64,000 bases of DNA from positions 786,001-850,000 of the forward strand of contig NZ_CP115465.1 of the NCBI RefSeq assembly GCF_027912535.1. The letters run 5' to 3'. Below the pieces are notes generated by a model that made no database searches, was not told the origin of the DNA, and saw only the letters and a program-made list of their open reading frames with translations. Each line of letters begins with the position of its first letter. Position 1 is the stretch's first letter. A program made the translations under genes and the position numbers. Shown piece by piece: positions 27,139 through 34,801 of this stretch. The stretch is from Brevundimonas sp. NIBR11 (GTDB taxonomy: Bacteria; Pseudomonadota; Alphaproteobacteria; Caulobacterales; Caulobacteraceae).

Positions 27139-27789
27139 ATGAACGGGCTCGAACAACTCACGACGCGCGAACGACAGTGCCTGGTGGGTGTCGCACGGCA
27201 CCGCCAGTCGAAGGAGATCGCGCGCGATCTCGGCATCTCCTCCAAGACTGTCGACAAGCACATCGAGACCGCCTGCAGGAAGCTGGGGGTCGCGTCGCGC
27301 CGCGACGCGGCGCTTCTGATGATCGGCGCCGGACTACGGAACGGACCCGTAGGGGAACCGTCCCGAGTGGCGGAAATGGCTTCGGGCGGCGCCTTCTCGT
27401 CGGCGAAAGGAGGCCCCATTGACCCTCACATCGCCGACCTGGAACTGGGACTATCTGGAGACCGTCTTCGAGGATCTGGCGCAGACGCCGGCCGAGAAGG
27501 CCGCGGTGCTGCATCTGGTTTCGGTGACCCGGGAGATGAGCCCATATCTCTCGAAGCTCGATCTGCTGCGCGAGATTATCTGCATCGGGCTCGTACTGTT
27601 GCCCGAGCACGATCGGCCGCCGAGCGTCGAACACCTGAGATCCTCGACCTCCGCCGTATCGGGCGGGACCTGTTGATGGTTCTCGTCCTGACCTGCGGCA
27701 TAGCCTTCCTGCTGGCCGGCGCAGTCGGGGCGACCCTGATGATCCAGCATCTTCTGCAGGACGCCGACCGGCCCCAGCAGAGCCGCTAG
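27139..27789 (+). CDS. LuxR-type HTH regulator; frame runs on through an overlapping gene
   Basis: N-terminal LuxR/GerE helix-turn-helix: LTTRERQCLVGVARHRQSKEI, then LGISSKTVDKHIETACRKLGV (residues 5-60). No receiver domain precedes it. ATG at 27139 is the natural start. After about residue 93 the frame enters the 85-aa gene at 27419, where its third-codon-position GC drops sharply and the sequence becomes Gly/Arg/Ala-rich, so this part is probably not under protein selection. There is no stop until 27789, so as read the protein is 216 residues and ends in a transmembrane segment (LLMVLVLTCGIAFLLAGAVG). Either a recently lost stop or a real membrane-tethered regulator. Confidence 0.75.
   Translation: MNGLEQLTTRERQCLVGVARHRQSKEIARDLGISSKTVDKHIETACRKLGVASRRDAALLMIGAGLRNGPVGEPSRVAEMASGGAFSSAKGGPIDPHIADLELGLSGDRLRGSGADAGREGRGAASGFGDPGDEPISLEARSAARDYLHRARTVARARSAAERRTPEILDLRRIGRDLLMVLVLTCGIAFLLAGAVGATLMIQHLLQDADRPQQSR
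27419..27676 (+). CDS. Uncharacterised 85-residue protein overlapping the LuxR frame
   Basis: TTG start at 27419 preceded by a near-perfect AAAGGAGG at 27406-27413, five bases upstream. The frame has strong GC bias at third positions, unlike the overlapping LuxR frame, and gives an amphipathic helical protein (LETVFEDLAQTPAEKAAVLH; YLSKLDLLREIICIGLVLLP). No family recognised. Its stop overlaps the ATG of a 37-codon frame as TGATG-type coupling at 27674-27678. Probably works with the LuxR regulator, as an unknown partner. Confidence 0.65.
   Translation: MTLTSPTWNWDYLETVFEDLAQTPAEKAAVLHLVSVTREMSPYLSKLDLLREIICIGLVLLPEHDRPPSVEHLRSSTSAVSGGTC
27676..27789 (+). CDS. Possible 37-residue single-span membrane peptide
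   Basis: ATG at 27676 overlaps the stop of the 85-aa gene by one base. The product is one hydrophobic span (MVLVLTCGIAFLLAGAVGAT) plus a polar tail DADRPQQSR, with GC-rich third positions. It is in the same frame as the LuxR read-through, so the same residues would form that protein's C-terminus. Real as a coupled small gene or as the tail of the 216-residue protein; I cannot tell which. Confidence 0.4.
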   Translation: MVLVLTCGIAFLLAGAVGATLMIQHLLQDADRPQQSR

Positions 27790-27846
27790 CCGCCTTTCGC
27801 AAATCAAATCTGCCACAACCCCCGCCTCGCGGGAGAAAGATGACCC

Positions 27847-28188
27847 ATGCAACGTCGTGAGTACGGCCAGAAGCTGGCCACCGCCCTGTTCGAAACTGAA
27901 GACGCCATCGACGCGGCGCTTGAAAAGGCCGCCTATCTGATCGCCGCCATGTCCTCTGTGCGCCGCGAGAAAGGCCTTTCCGCCGTGCTCGGCAATGACG
28001 CCATGACCGGCGTGACCGGCTCGGTCCGCGCCCTCGGAGAGGCCCGCGACCAGATCGTCGCCGCCCACCACGCCCTGTCCTCCGCCGCGCCACAGGTCGG
28101 CCTCGGCAACGTCGTCATGCAGGGCACGGGCGTCGGCAAGCCCGAGGAAGACCGTCCGCGTCCGACGGGTCTCAAGGTCGCGGCTTGA
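27847..28188 (+). CDS. Uncharacterised 113-residue protein
   Basis: No recognised family. The sequence looks like a helical cytoplasmic protein: MQRREYGQKLATALFETEDA, then IDAALEKAAYLIAAMSSVRR, a Gly/Val-rich middle, and a charged C-terminus KPEEDRPRPTGLKVAA. GGGAG lies eleven bases before the ATG, a rather long spacing. It is followed immediately by a strong hairpin (28196-28226), so it probably ends a transcription unit starting at the LuxR gene. Confidence 0.7.
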   Translation: MQRREYGQKLATALFETEDAIDAALEKAAYLIAAMSSVRREKGLSAVLGNDAMTGVTGSVRALGEARDQIVAAHHALSSAAPQVGLGNVVMQGTGVGKPEEDRPRPTGLKVAA

Positions 28189-28195
28189 TGCTATG

Positions 28196-28230
28196 CTCGC
28201 GGTGCGCCGCGTTGGCGCACCGCGAGTTTC
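28196..28230 (+). terminator. Strong intrinsic terminator or attenuator
   Basis: CTCGCGGTGCGCC and GGCGCACCGCGAG form a 13-bp perfect stem with a GCGTT loop (28196-28226), followed by TTTC. It ends only seven bases before the start codon of the next gene (28234), so it could also control that gene. Confidence 0.8.
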
Positions 28231-28233
28231 TGC

Positions 28234-28731
28234 ATGTTCGATGACGGCATCCTGTTCCTGGCCACGGCGGCCCAGATCGGCGGCATGATTCTGAATGTCG
28301 TCGTGTGCGGCGCGGCCATCCTTTGGGGCGCGCGTACGGAGCGGCTCGCAGCCATCTCGATCGTGATCGCCTCCGTCCTATCGATGCTGCTGCAGAACTG
28401 GTCGGACGAGACTTCGCCCCAGTGGAATGTCCTGATCATCGATGCCGCGAACCTGGCGGTCTTCCTCTACCTCCTGGTCAGAAAACACCGTGTCTGGCTG
28501 CTGTTCGCCTGTGCGTTCCAGCTTCTGGCCGTGCTCAGCCACATGGGCATGCTGATCGACCCCAGCATCATGGCGCGGGCCTACATCTCGACGCTGTATG
28601 TGATGTTCTACGGTCTCATGATCGCATTGGCCTTCGGAATCTGGGAAGGTCGTTCGCGTGAGGAGCGAGTGCGAGTTGCGTCGGCCGAAGGTAATATTAT
28701 AGCGTCGCCTTATGACCTCCCCGACGCCTAA
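28234..28731 (+). CDS. Uncharacterised polytopic membrane protein
   Basis: 165 residues with about five hydrophobic segments: FLATAAQIGGMILNVVVCGA, then AAISIVIASVLSMLLQ, LIIDAANLAVFLYLL, VWLLFACAFQLLAVLSHMG and ISTLYVMFYGLMIALAFGI. No signal peptide and no family recognised. The start codon sits directly behind a 13-bp hairpin, with no clear ribosome site outside the stem (GCGAG is in the 3' arm). Its last 20 bases overlap the XRE gene. Possible roles are speculative. Confidence 0.72.
   Translation: MFDDGILFLATAAQIGGMILNVVVCGAAILWGARTERLAAISIVIASVLSMLLQNWSDETSPQWNVLIIDAANLAVFLYLLVRKHRVWLLFACAFQLLAVLSHMGMLIDPSIMARAYISTLYVMFYGLMIALAFGIWEGRSREERVRVASAEGNIIASPYDLPDA
28695..28700 (+). promoter_or_regulatory. 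Possible -10 element for a near-leaderless XRE transcript
   Basis: TATTAT lies 11 bases before the XRE ATG at 28712, inside the end of the membrane-protein gene, and there is no Shine-Dalgarno before that ATG. The -35 is unclear (TTGCGT at 13-base spacing is too close). Confidence 0.35.
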
Positions 28732-29080
28732 CCCCATCGACATCGCTGTCGGCCAACGCATCCGAGCCGTGCGCGAACTGCGCGGACTCACCCAGACCGA
28801 CCTCGCCAAGGCCGCCGGCGTGACCTTCCAGCAGGTTCAGAAATACGAGCGGGGCACCAACCGTGTCTCCGCCTCGCGCCTGATGCTGATCTCCCACGCC
28901 TTGGGCCAACCGGTCAGCGCCTTCTTCGACGCGGTCGAGCCGGGCGATCAGGACGGGCTGGACCTATTCGCGGTCAGCGGTTCGAAAGCCCTGCTCGAGG
29001 CCTATGGGCGGATCGAGACGCCGGACCAGCGTCGGATCGTGGTGGCCCTGGCCCGCTCCCTCGCGGGCGGCGAAGCCTAA
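28712..29080 (+). CDS. XRE-family helix-turn-helix regulator
   Basis: 122-residue DNA-binding protein. An HTH_3 domain covers residues 10-68: VGQRIRAVRELRGLTQTDLA, then GVTFQQVQKYERGTNRVSAS and LISHALGQPVSAFFD. The C-terminal part (LLEAYGRIETPDQRRIVVAL) is the short dimerisation-like tail common in small alphaproteobacterial XRE regulators. No ribosome site precedes the ATG; a TATTAT hexamer 11 bases upstream suggests a leaderless message. A hairpin at 29108-29138 follows. Targets unknown. Confidence 0.88.
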   Translation: MTSPTPNPIDIAVGQRIRAVRELRGLTQTDLAKAAGVTFQQVQKYERGTNRVSASRLMLISHALGQPVSAFFDAVEPGDQDGLDLFAVSGSKALLEAYGRIETPDQRRIVVALARSLAGGEA

Positions 29081-29107
29081 CCTAATCTTTTGAACTAAGA
29101 AAATATT

Positions 29108-29138
29108 CTCGCCGCCCCGTCCTGGTCGGGGCGGCGAG
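29108..29138. terminator. Bidirectional-type terminator hairpin
   Basis: CTCGCCGCCCCG and CGGGGCGGCGAG make a 12-bp perfect stem with a 7-base loop, 28 bases after the XRE stop. The minus-strand side is followed by a T-rich tract (AATATTTTCTTAG), the plus side is not. Beyond it, 29139-29371 shows no gene. Confidence 0.72.
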
Positions 29139-29371
29139 ACCATGTGCGGCAAGGTCTCTGAATACCCAGGCACTCTTTCGGCGCCGCAAGGCTCGCGGCA
29201 AGCTGAGAGCGCCCCTGTCAGCCGATTGAACCCGGCAGTGAGGTCCCAGAGACCCCATTTGAACTCACCGTGACTCTGTACGCCCGCAGATCGCGCGCTC
29301 GCCGACTGGAAACTTCGATGGCCAAGCTTTACCCATCGACGACGGGTGGAAATCGCTTTGGAGACCAGTGC

Positions 29372-30094
29372 GTGGCAAGCGAGAAGAAGCGCGTAGGGAT
29401 GGGCGGCCAGCCGGCGCAGCCGACGCGCAAGCGCAAGACCGCCCCCGCGACCGGACGCAGCAAGGCTGAGTCGCGCGCCCTGATGGTCGAGAACATCCTC
29501 GACGGCGCCGAATACCTGTTCTCGAAGAGGGGACTGGACGGCGTCACCCTGCGGGACGTGGCCGAGCGGGTCGGCATCCACGTCACCCTGCTGAACTACT
29601 ATTTCAAGGACAAGGTGAACCTGTTCGAGGCCGTCTTCGCCAGGCGCGCCGGGGTGACCAGCGGCCGGCGTATGGTCGCTCTGGAACAGTACGAGGCCGA
29701 GAGCGCAGGCAAGCCGACGGTCGAGGGCGCATTGCGCGCCTTCCTCGATACCGACTTCGACCTCTACTATCAGGGCGGGGAGGGCTGGATGAACTACGCC
29801 GCCTTCTGCGCCAGGGTCAGCAACACGCCCGAGGGCGCGCTTCTGATGGACGAGCATTTCGATCCCGTGGTGCTGAAGCTGGTCGAGATCCTGAAGAAGG
29901 CGCTCCCCGATTATTCCGACGAGGAAATCTTCTGGGGCTATCACTTCGTGTCGGGATCGCTGATGAACACCCTGGCGCGGACGGGCCGGATCGACCGGCT
30001 GTCCGGCGGGGTCTGCCACTCAGACGACTATCCGGCGATCAAGAAGCGGATGGCCCGCTTCATGGCCGCCGGCTTCCTGTCGCTGAAGCGCTAG
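29372..30094 (+). CDS. TetR-family transcriptional regulator
   Basis: About 240 residues. HTH near residues 45-95: ENILDGAEYLFSKRGLDGV, then TLRDVAERVGIHVTLLNYYF, KDKVNLFEAVF. GTG at 29372 has GGAG eight bases upstream; ATG at 29399 and ATG at 29318 are in-frame alternatives. The ligand-binding domain has no assigned subfamily; a C-terminal TetR_C-like pattern (EEIFWGYHFVSGSLMNTLA) is seen. It is convergent with the esterase, with three bases between the stops, and probably controls the minus-strand esterase/MFS/ligase/receptor genes. Confidence 0.88.
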   Translation: MASEKKRVGMGGQPAQPTRKRKTAPATGRSKAESRALMVENILDGAEYLFSKRGLDGVTLRDVAERVGIHVTLLNYYFKDKVNLFEAVFARRAGVTSGRRMVALEQYEAESAGKPTVEGALRAFLDTDFDLYYQGGEGWMNYAAFCARVSNTPEGALLMDEHFDPVVLKLVEILKKALPDYSDEEIFWGYHFVSGSLMNTLARTGRIDRLSGGVCHSDDYPAIKKRMARFMAAGFLSLKR

Positions 30095-30097
30095 TCG

Positions 30098-31747
30098 TCA
30101 GGGGCAGGCAGCCGAGGGCGGCAGAACCGGCGAGTTGAGCCCGACGTTCCAGTACCAGCCCAGATTACCCGCCACGCGCTTGCGACAGACCGCGCTCTCG
30201 TGGACGGCGAAGGCGCCCGGATGCAGGTCGCGCTCCAGCACCGGAACATCCCGGAAGGCCATGAATGGACCACCGGCGGCGCCGAACGCCGACCAGGCCG
30301 GGCCGTGGTCGCTCTGCGGCCGACCGGAACGGGCGAAGCTGGTCCAGTAGTCGATCATGGCGTCCGAGATACGGGTCTCGACGGCCGTATCCGGGATAAC
30401 GGGCCAGTTCGGCGGCGTCGTCCTCAGTGTGCCGAACAGATAGGGCAGTTCCGACGCATGGAAGGCGTGCAGCCCCGCCTCGTCCATGGCCGGATAGCCG
30501 TGGTCGAACATGTAGAGGTAGGACGGCTGGCCGATGGCGGCCTGTGACCGCGTAAGCCGCTCGGCCGTCCAGCCATAGAAGGCGTCGCGCGTGCTGGCCA
30601 GGATGCTCTCGTCCATCGTCGCTGCCGGATAGAGCCGCAGATACTCGTCGGCCAGATCGCCGTAGCGCTCGCGGATCGCTTGGTCGTAGGCGCCGGCGCT
30701 GGCCGGAGCGGCTGGGGCAAGAACGCGCAACGAGCGGATCTCGCCGCTGTTGAACCCGGCCAGGATCGGCACCGGAGCCTGTTCGCCGCGATTGAAGACG
30801 TCGAGCATCTCTTCGCGCAGCACGACCCCATCGATGATCCCGGCCGGGAAGAAGCCGGCCAGGGCCGCGCCGTCGGTCAGGGTCTGCGGGTCCATGTTTC
30901 GCAGCGCAGCGACGTCGGCGGCCTGCAGGGCGGACGCGATCGCCGCGCCGCGCTGTTCCGCCGAGGGCGCGCCGTGGACGCTGTCGCGCAGCGCGGACAT
31001 CGACATGAAGTAGGAGCTCTGGGCGATGGCCTTGTCGAACAGGCCACGCGCGCCGGGCGCGGTGAGCAGATACAGGATGCTGAGGCCGCCGGCGGACTCG
31101 CCCGCAACGGTGACGTTGTCGGGGTCGCCGCCGAACGCCGCGATGTTTCGCTGGACCCACTCCAGGGCGGCGATCTGATCCATGACCCCGTAGTTGCCGG
31201 AGGTGCGGGTGGGAGATTCCCGGCTCAGTCCCGGGTGCGCCAGATAGCCCAGGACGCCGAGGCGGTAGTTGATCGAGACGACCACCACGCCTTCTTCCGC
31301 CAGGGTAGCGCCATCGTACATCGGCTCCTTTGACGATCCGGCGACCAGGGATCCGCCATGGATCCAGACGATGACCGGGGCCTTGCCGGCCGTATTCGGC
31401 GACCAGACGTTGAGCGATAGGCAGTTCTCACTCGTAGACCCAAGGTCCTGCGAATAGATGGTCGAAACGCGCGGGGTCGGCTGGATACAGGCGGGGCCGA
31501 AGTCGACGGCGCGCCGCACTCGTGTCCAAGGCTCCATCGGCAGAGGCGGCCGCCAGCGGTTCAATCCCACCGGGGGTTGGGCATAGGGGATGCCTCGAAA
31601 GACCGAGACGTCGCCCTCGCGGACGCCTTCGACCGGACCTGCGGCGGCTTGAACGACGGGGCCTTGCCCCGGCGCCGCAGCTTCCGGCATGGACGCGCAG
31701 GCCGCCAGAAAGGCGACAAGGCCGGCCCCGAGCAGAAACGGTCTCAT
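30098..31747 (-). CDS. Type-B carboxylesterase, lipoprotein
   Basis: 549-residue alpha/beta-hydrolase of the carboxylesterase type B family. ATG at 31747 overlaps the MFS stop (ATGA). The signal has lipobox LAAC near residue 17. Signatures: FRGIPYAQPPVGLNRWRPP, SENCLSLNVWSPN, the oxyanion VIVWIHGGSL, the nucleophile elbow VAGESAGG, a GFNSGEIR region that likely holds the acidic residue, and a HASELPYLFG histidine region. It would cleave an ester outside the cytoplasm. Co-transcribed behind an MFS permease; the substrate is unknown. Confidence 0.92.
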   Translation of the reverse strand: MRPFLLGAGLVAFLAACASMPEAAAPGQGPVVQAAAGPVEGVREGDVSVFRGIPYAQPPVGLNRWRPPLPMEPWTRVRRAVDFGPACIQPTPRVSTIYSQDLGSTSENCLSLNVWSPNTAGKAPVIVWIHGGSLVAGSSKEPMYDGATLAEEGVVVVSINYRLGVLGYLAHPGLSRESPTRTSGNYGVMDQIAALEWVQRNIAAFGGDPDNVTVAGESAGGLSILYLLTAPGARGLFDKAIAQSSYFMSMSALRDSVHGAPSAEQRGAAIASALQAADVAALRNMDPQTLTDGAALAGFFPAGIIDGVVLREEMLDVFNRGEQAPVPILAGFNSGEIRSLRVLAPAAPASAGAYDQAIRERYGDLADEYLRLYPAATMDESILASTRDAFYGWTAERLTRSQAAIGQPSYLYMFDHGYPAMDEAGLHAFHASELPYLFGTLRTTPPNWPVIPDTAVETRISDAMIDYWTSFARSGRPQSDHGPAWSAFGAAGGPFMAFRDVPVLERDLHPGAFAVHESAVCRKRVAGNLGWYWNVGLNSPVLPPSAACP

Positions 31748-33060
31748 GCCTGGCCTCCGACACGCGAGGTCGTTCTGCCCAGCACCCGCGCCAGCGCGAA
31801 GAACAGGGCGATGGCGACGAGGTAGACCGGGATCAGGGTATAGAGCGCGATCTGCAGCGAGTTTTCCGGATGGGCGGCGTGGAAATAATCGCTGGCGGCG
31901 CCGACGTAGGTCGGACCCACGCCCATGCCGATGAAGTTCATCACGAGCAGCAGCAGCGCCCCGGACATGACGCGTTGGTTGGGTCGCACCTCTTCCTGCA
32001 CCAGCGCTACGGAGGACGACAGGTAGAAGTAGTTGAGGAAGTTCGGCCCCAGCATGAGCAGCAGCGCAAGCGGCCAGGTCGGCGCCCAGACGAAGGCGAT
32101 GTAGAGCGGCAGGCACAGCGACAGGGAGATGGCCGGCAGCAGGGCGTAGGCCTTGCGCGTGACCTTGGCGTAGCGGTCGATCAGGAAGCCGGACGCGAAT
32201 ATCCCGCCTCCCATGCCAATGGCCACGACGAGCGCGTACCAGACGGCGACGTCGCTCAGTTGCATGCCCTTCTCGCGCATCAGGAACAGCACGGCGAAAT
32301 TGCCCAGGCCATAGGTAACGATCTGGGTCACCCCGCTGCCCAGAGCCGCGAGTACAAGGACGGGGTTCGAGAAGAACATCTTCGCCGTTCCCCAGAAAGG
32401 CGGCTTCGCAGGGGCGGTCGCTGAGGTGGCGGCGCTGGAAGCGTCCAGCCCGCCCCGCCGGGGCTCCTTGACCACAAACGGCGTGATCAGGGCGACCAGA
32501 AGGCCGATCACGCCGATGGCGATGAAGGCGTCACGCCAGCTGAAGGCAGCAGCGACCGAGGCGCCGAACGCGATGCCCAGCGCCGCACCGACCGGCGGCC
32601 CCAGATTGAAGATGCCCAGAGCCATGCCGCGCCGGCCCGGCGGGAAGTAATCGGTGATGATCGCGTACGACGGCGGTACGCCTCCGGCCTCGCCAAACCC
32701 GACCGTCATGCGCGCTGCGGCCAACTGACCGAAGTTCCGCGACAGGCCGCAGGCGATCGTGGCCGCGCTCCAGATTCCGCACGCGACCGAGACGACCCAC
32801 ACCCGGTTGGTGCGGTCCGCCAGCCAGCCGACCGGGATGGCGATGAAGCAGTAGAAGAATGCGAAATAGAGACCGCCCAGCAGGCCGAGCTGGCTATCGC
32901 TGATATGCAGGGCGTCCTGGATCGGTTTGGCCAGGATGGAAAGGAGCTGGCGGTCGAGGAAGTTTAGCACATAGACGAACCACAGCATGCCGAGGGCGAC
33001 CCAGGCGCCTTTCCGGACGGGCTGAGCGCGTGCCGCATCTTGGGCGGGGGTGTCGGTCAT
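31744..33060 (-). CDS. MFS transporter, spinster-like
   Basis: 438 residues, twelve hydrophobic segments, with MFS signature GWLADRTNRVWVV between helices 2 and 3 and FGEAGGVPPSYAIITDYFPP, typical of the spinster-like MFS subfamily found beside TonB receptors in sphingomonads and Caulobacterales. It starts 49 bases after the acyl-CoA ligase gene and overlaps the esterase start. Likely imports the acid or alcohol released from the ester, which is inference. Confidence 0.9.
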   Translation of the reverse strand: MTDTPAQDAARAQPVRKGAWVALGMLWFVYVLNFLDRQLLSILAKPIQDALHISDSQLGLLGGLYFAFFYCFIAIPVGWLADRTNRVWVVSVACGIWSAATIACGLSRNFGQLAAARMTVGFGEAGGVPPSYAIITDYFPPGRRGMALGIFNLGPPVGAALGIAFGASVAAAFSWRDAFIAIGVIGLLVALITPFVVKEPRRGGLDASSAATSATAPAKPPFWGTAKMFFSNPVLVLAALGSGVTQIVTYGLGNFAVLFLMREKGMQLSDVAVWYALVVAIGMGGGIFASGFLIDRYAKVTRKAYALLPAISLSLCLPLYIAFVWAPTWPLALLLMLGPNFLNYFYLSSSVALVQEEVRPNQRVMSGALLLLVMNFIGMGVGPTYVGAASDYFHAAHPENSLQIALYTLIPVYLVAIALFFALARVLGRTTSRVGGQA

Positions 33061-33109
33061 GGTGCTCCTCCCGGGAGACTGGCTTGTCTTCGACGTTCCC
33101 GTTTTCGGG

Positions 33110-34708
33110 TTATGCGCCGCCGTAGGTCGTTCTGAGTTCAGTCTTGTTGATCTTGCCCGTCGCCGCCAGAGGCATGGCCGGAATCTGGATGATGCGGTCG
33201 GGCAGCCACCAGTCGGCGATTCGACCCTTCAGGCTGGCGACGAGGTCGGCGTCGTCGACGGTCTGACCCTGGGCCGGCTCGACGATCATCACGGGACGCT
33301 CGCCCCATCTGGGATGGTTGGCGCCGATGACCGCGACGAGCGCGATCGCAGGCAGGGCGCCGACGATCTCCTCGATCTCGACGGGATTGATCCATTCGCC
33401 GCCCGACTTGATCAGATCCTTTGAGCGGCCGGCGAGATGCAGGTTGCCGTCGTCGTCGATGCTGGCCAGGTCGCCGGTATCGAACCAGCCGTCGGCGTCC
33501 AGAACGGAGTCTTCCGCTCCGTAGTACTGTCGCACCACGCTGTGGCCCTTGACCTTCAGGCGTCCGACCGTGTTGCGCTGGTCGGGCAGCGGATCGCCCG
33601 CCTCGTCGGTGAGCAGAAGATCGACACCCATCGGTGGCCGACCCGCGCCGCGTGCGGCCATCGGCTTATGCGAGGGGGCGGAGATCACGCCTTGCGGTGA
33701 GAGCTCCGTCATTCCCCAGCTCGCCTGGACGGTCGCGCCGAACCGCTCCTCCATCCGCCGGATCAGGCTCTCCGGGCAGCTGGATCCGCCGATCATGATG
33801 CGTTTCACGCTCGGGGTCTCGGCGCCGGTCGCGTCCATATGATCGAGCAGGCCGATCCAGACCGTGGGAACACCGACCGCGACCGTAACACCGTGGTCGT
33901 TGATCAGCCTCAGCAGGGTCGCGCCGTCGAGGTCGCGACCGGGAAGGACGAGCCTCGCGCCGACCGCCGGCGCCGCGAACGGCAGGCCCCAGGCGCTGGC
34001 GTGGAACATGGGCACGGCGACGAGAACGGCATCCTCGGCGGTCAGAGCCATGGCGTCGCCCTGCAGAGAACGGATGGTGTGAAGGTAGTTGGACCGATGG
34101 GTGTAGGCCACGCCCTTGGGTGCGCCGGTCGTTCCGGACGTGAAGCAGAGGCCCGCCAGCGAACGCTCGTCGAAATCGCCCCAGACCACGGGCCGCCCCC
34201 TGGTCGCCAGCAGATCCTCAAACGCAAATTCGTCAAAGGACTCGCCCATAGAAGACTGGCGATCCTGGTCATCCAGCAGGATGAGCCGCTCCAGACAGGG
34301 GCAGGCAGCCATGAGGGCTCGCCCCATATCTGCGAGGCCCAGACCGACGGCGAGGACGCGATCTTCCGCCTGAACGATCATCGCGGCCAGCTGCGCCAGC
34401 GTCAGTCTGGGGTTCAGGGTGTGACAGACAAGGCCGACGCCCATGGCTCCGTACCAGGTCTCGACATGGTGCTGGGTGTTCCAGGCGAGGGTGGCGATCC
34501 GGTCGCCAGGGACCAGCCCGAGATCGAGCAGGGCGCCGGACAGACGGTTGGCGCGCTCGCGTAGCGTCGCATAGTCGATGATGCTGTCGGCGTTGGCCGC
34601 CCCAGAGGTGACCACCCGCGCGCGGCCATGCCATTTCGCGCCGTGATCGAGGAAGCGATCGACGGTCAGGGCGTAGTCCTGCATCGGTTCGAAGGAGGGG
34701 CGGATCAT
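33110..34708 (-). CDS. Fatty-acyl/aryl-CoA ligase (AMP-binding)
   Basis: 532-residue ANL-superfamily ligase. P-loop LCFTSGTTGAPKGVAYTHRS, then the GMTELSPQGV adenine-binding motif, GWFDTGDLASIDDDGN, and the C-terminal hinge and lysine AGRSKDLIKSGGEWINP and LAATGKINKTELR. It resembles medium/long-chain fatty-acid CoA ligases more than aryl ones; chain specificity cannot be read. ATG at 34708 is used; MQDYALT 24 bases in is an alternative. With the esterase and MFS it forms a likely ester-uptake and acid-activation unit. Confidence 0.92.
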   Translation of the reverse strand: MIRPSFEPMQDYALTVDRFLDHGAKWHGRARVVTSGAANADSIIDYATLRERANRLSGALLDLGLVPGDRIATLAWNTQHHVETWYGAMGVGLVCHTLNPRLTLAQLAAMIVQAEDRVLAVGLGLADMGRALMAACPCLERLILLDDQDRQSSMGESFDEFAFEDLLATRGRPVVWGDFDERSLAGLCFTSGTTGAPKGVAYTHRSNYLHTIRSLQGDAMALTAEDAVLVAVPMFHASAWGLPFAAPAVGARLVLPGRDLDGATLLRLINDHGVTVAVGVPTVWIGLLDHMDATGAETPSVKRIMIGGSSCPESLIRRMEERFGATVQASWGMTELSPQGVISAPSHKPMAARGAGRPPMGVDLLLTDEAGDPLPDQRNTVGRLKVKGHSVVRQYYGAEDSVLDADGWFDTGDLASIDDDGNLHLAGRSKDLIKSGGEWINPVEIEEIVGALPAIALVAVIGANHPRWGERPVMIVEPAQGQTVDDADLVASLKGRIADWWLPDRIIQIPAMPLAATGKINKTELRTTYGGA

Positions 34709-34752
34709 GTCTTGAAAGGGCGCAAGGCGACTACAGGTCCTGGAGCGACGCA

Positions 34753-34789
34753 GGGGAAAAGGTCGGGGCGACGGCGAGCCGCCGCCCCG
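34753..34789 (-). terminator. Intrinsic terminator after the TonB receptor gene
   Basis: On the minus strand CGGGGCGGCGGC and GCCGTCGCCCCG (34789-34764) form a 12-bp stem with one mismatch, followed by ACCTTTTCC. It ends the receptor transcript, so the ligase needs its own promoter or read-through. Confidence 0.75.
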
Positions 34790-34801
34790 AGGTTGCTCCG
34801 G

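Noticed and set aside
26652..29080. Prophage remnant or gene-transfer-agent regulator cluster
   Set aside because: LuxR, XRE and small unknown genes are suggestive, but no integrase, structural gene, att repeat or base-composition shift is seen.
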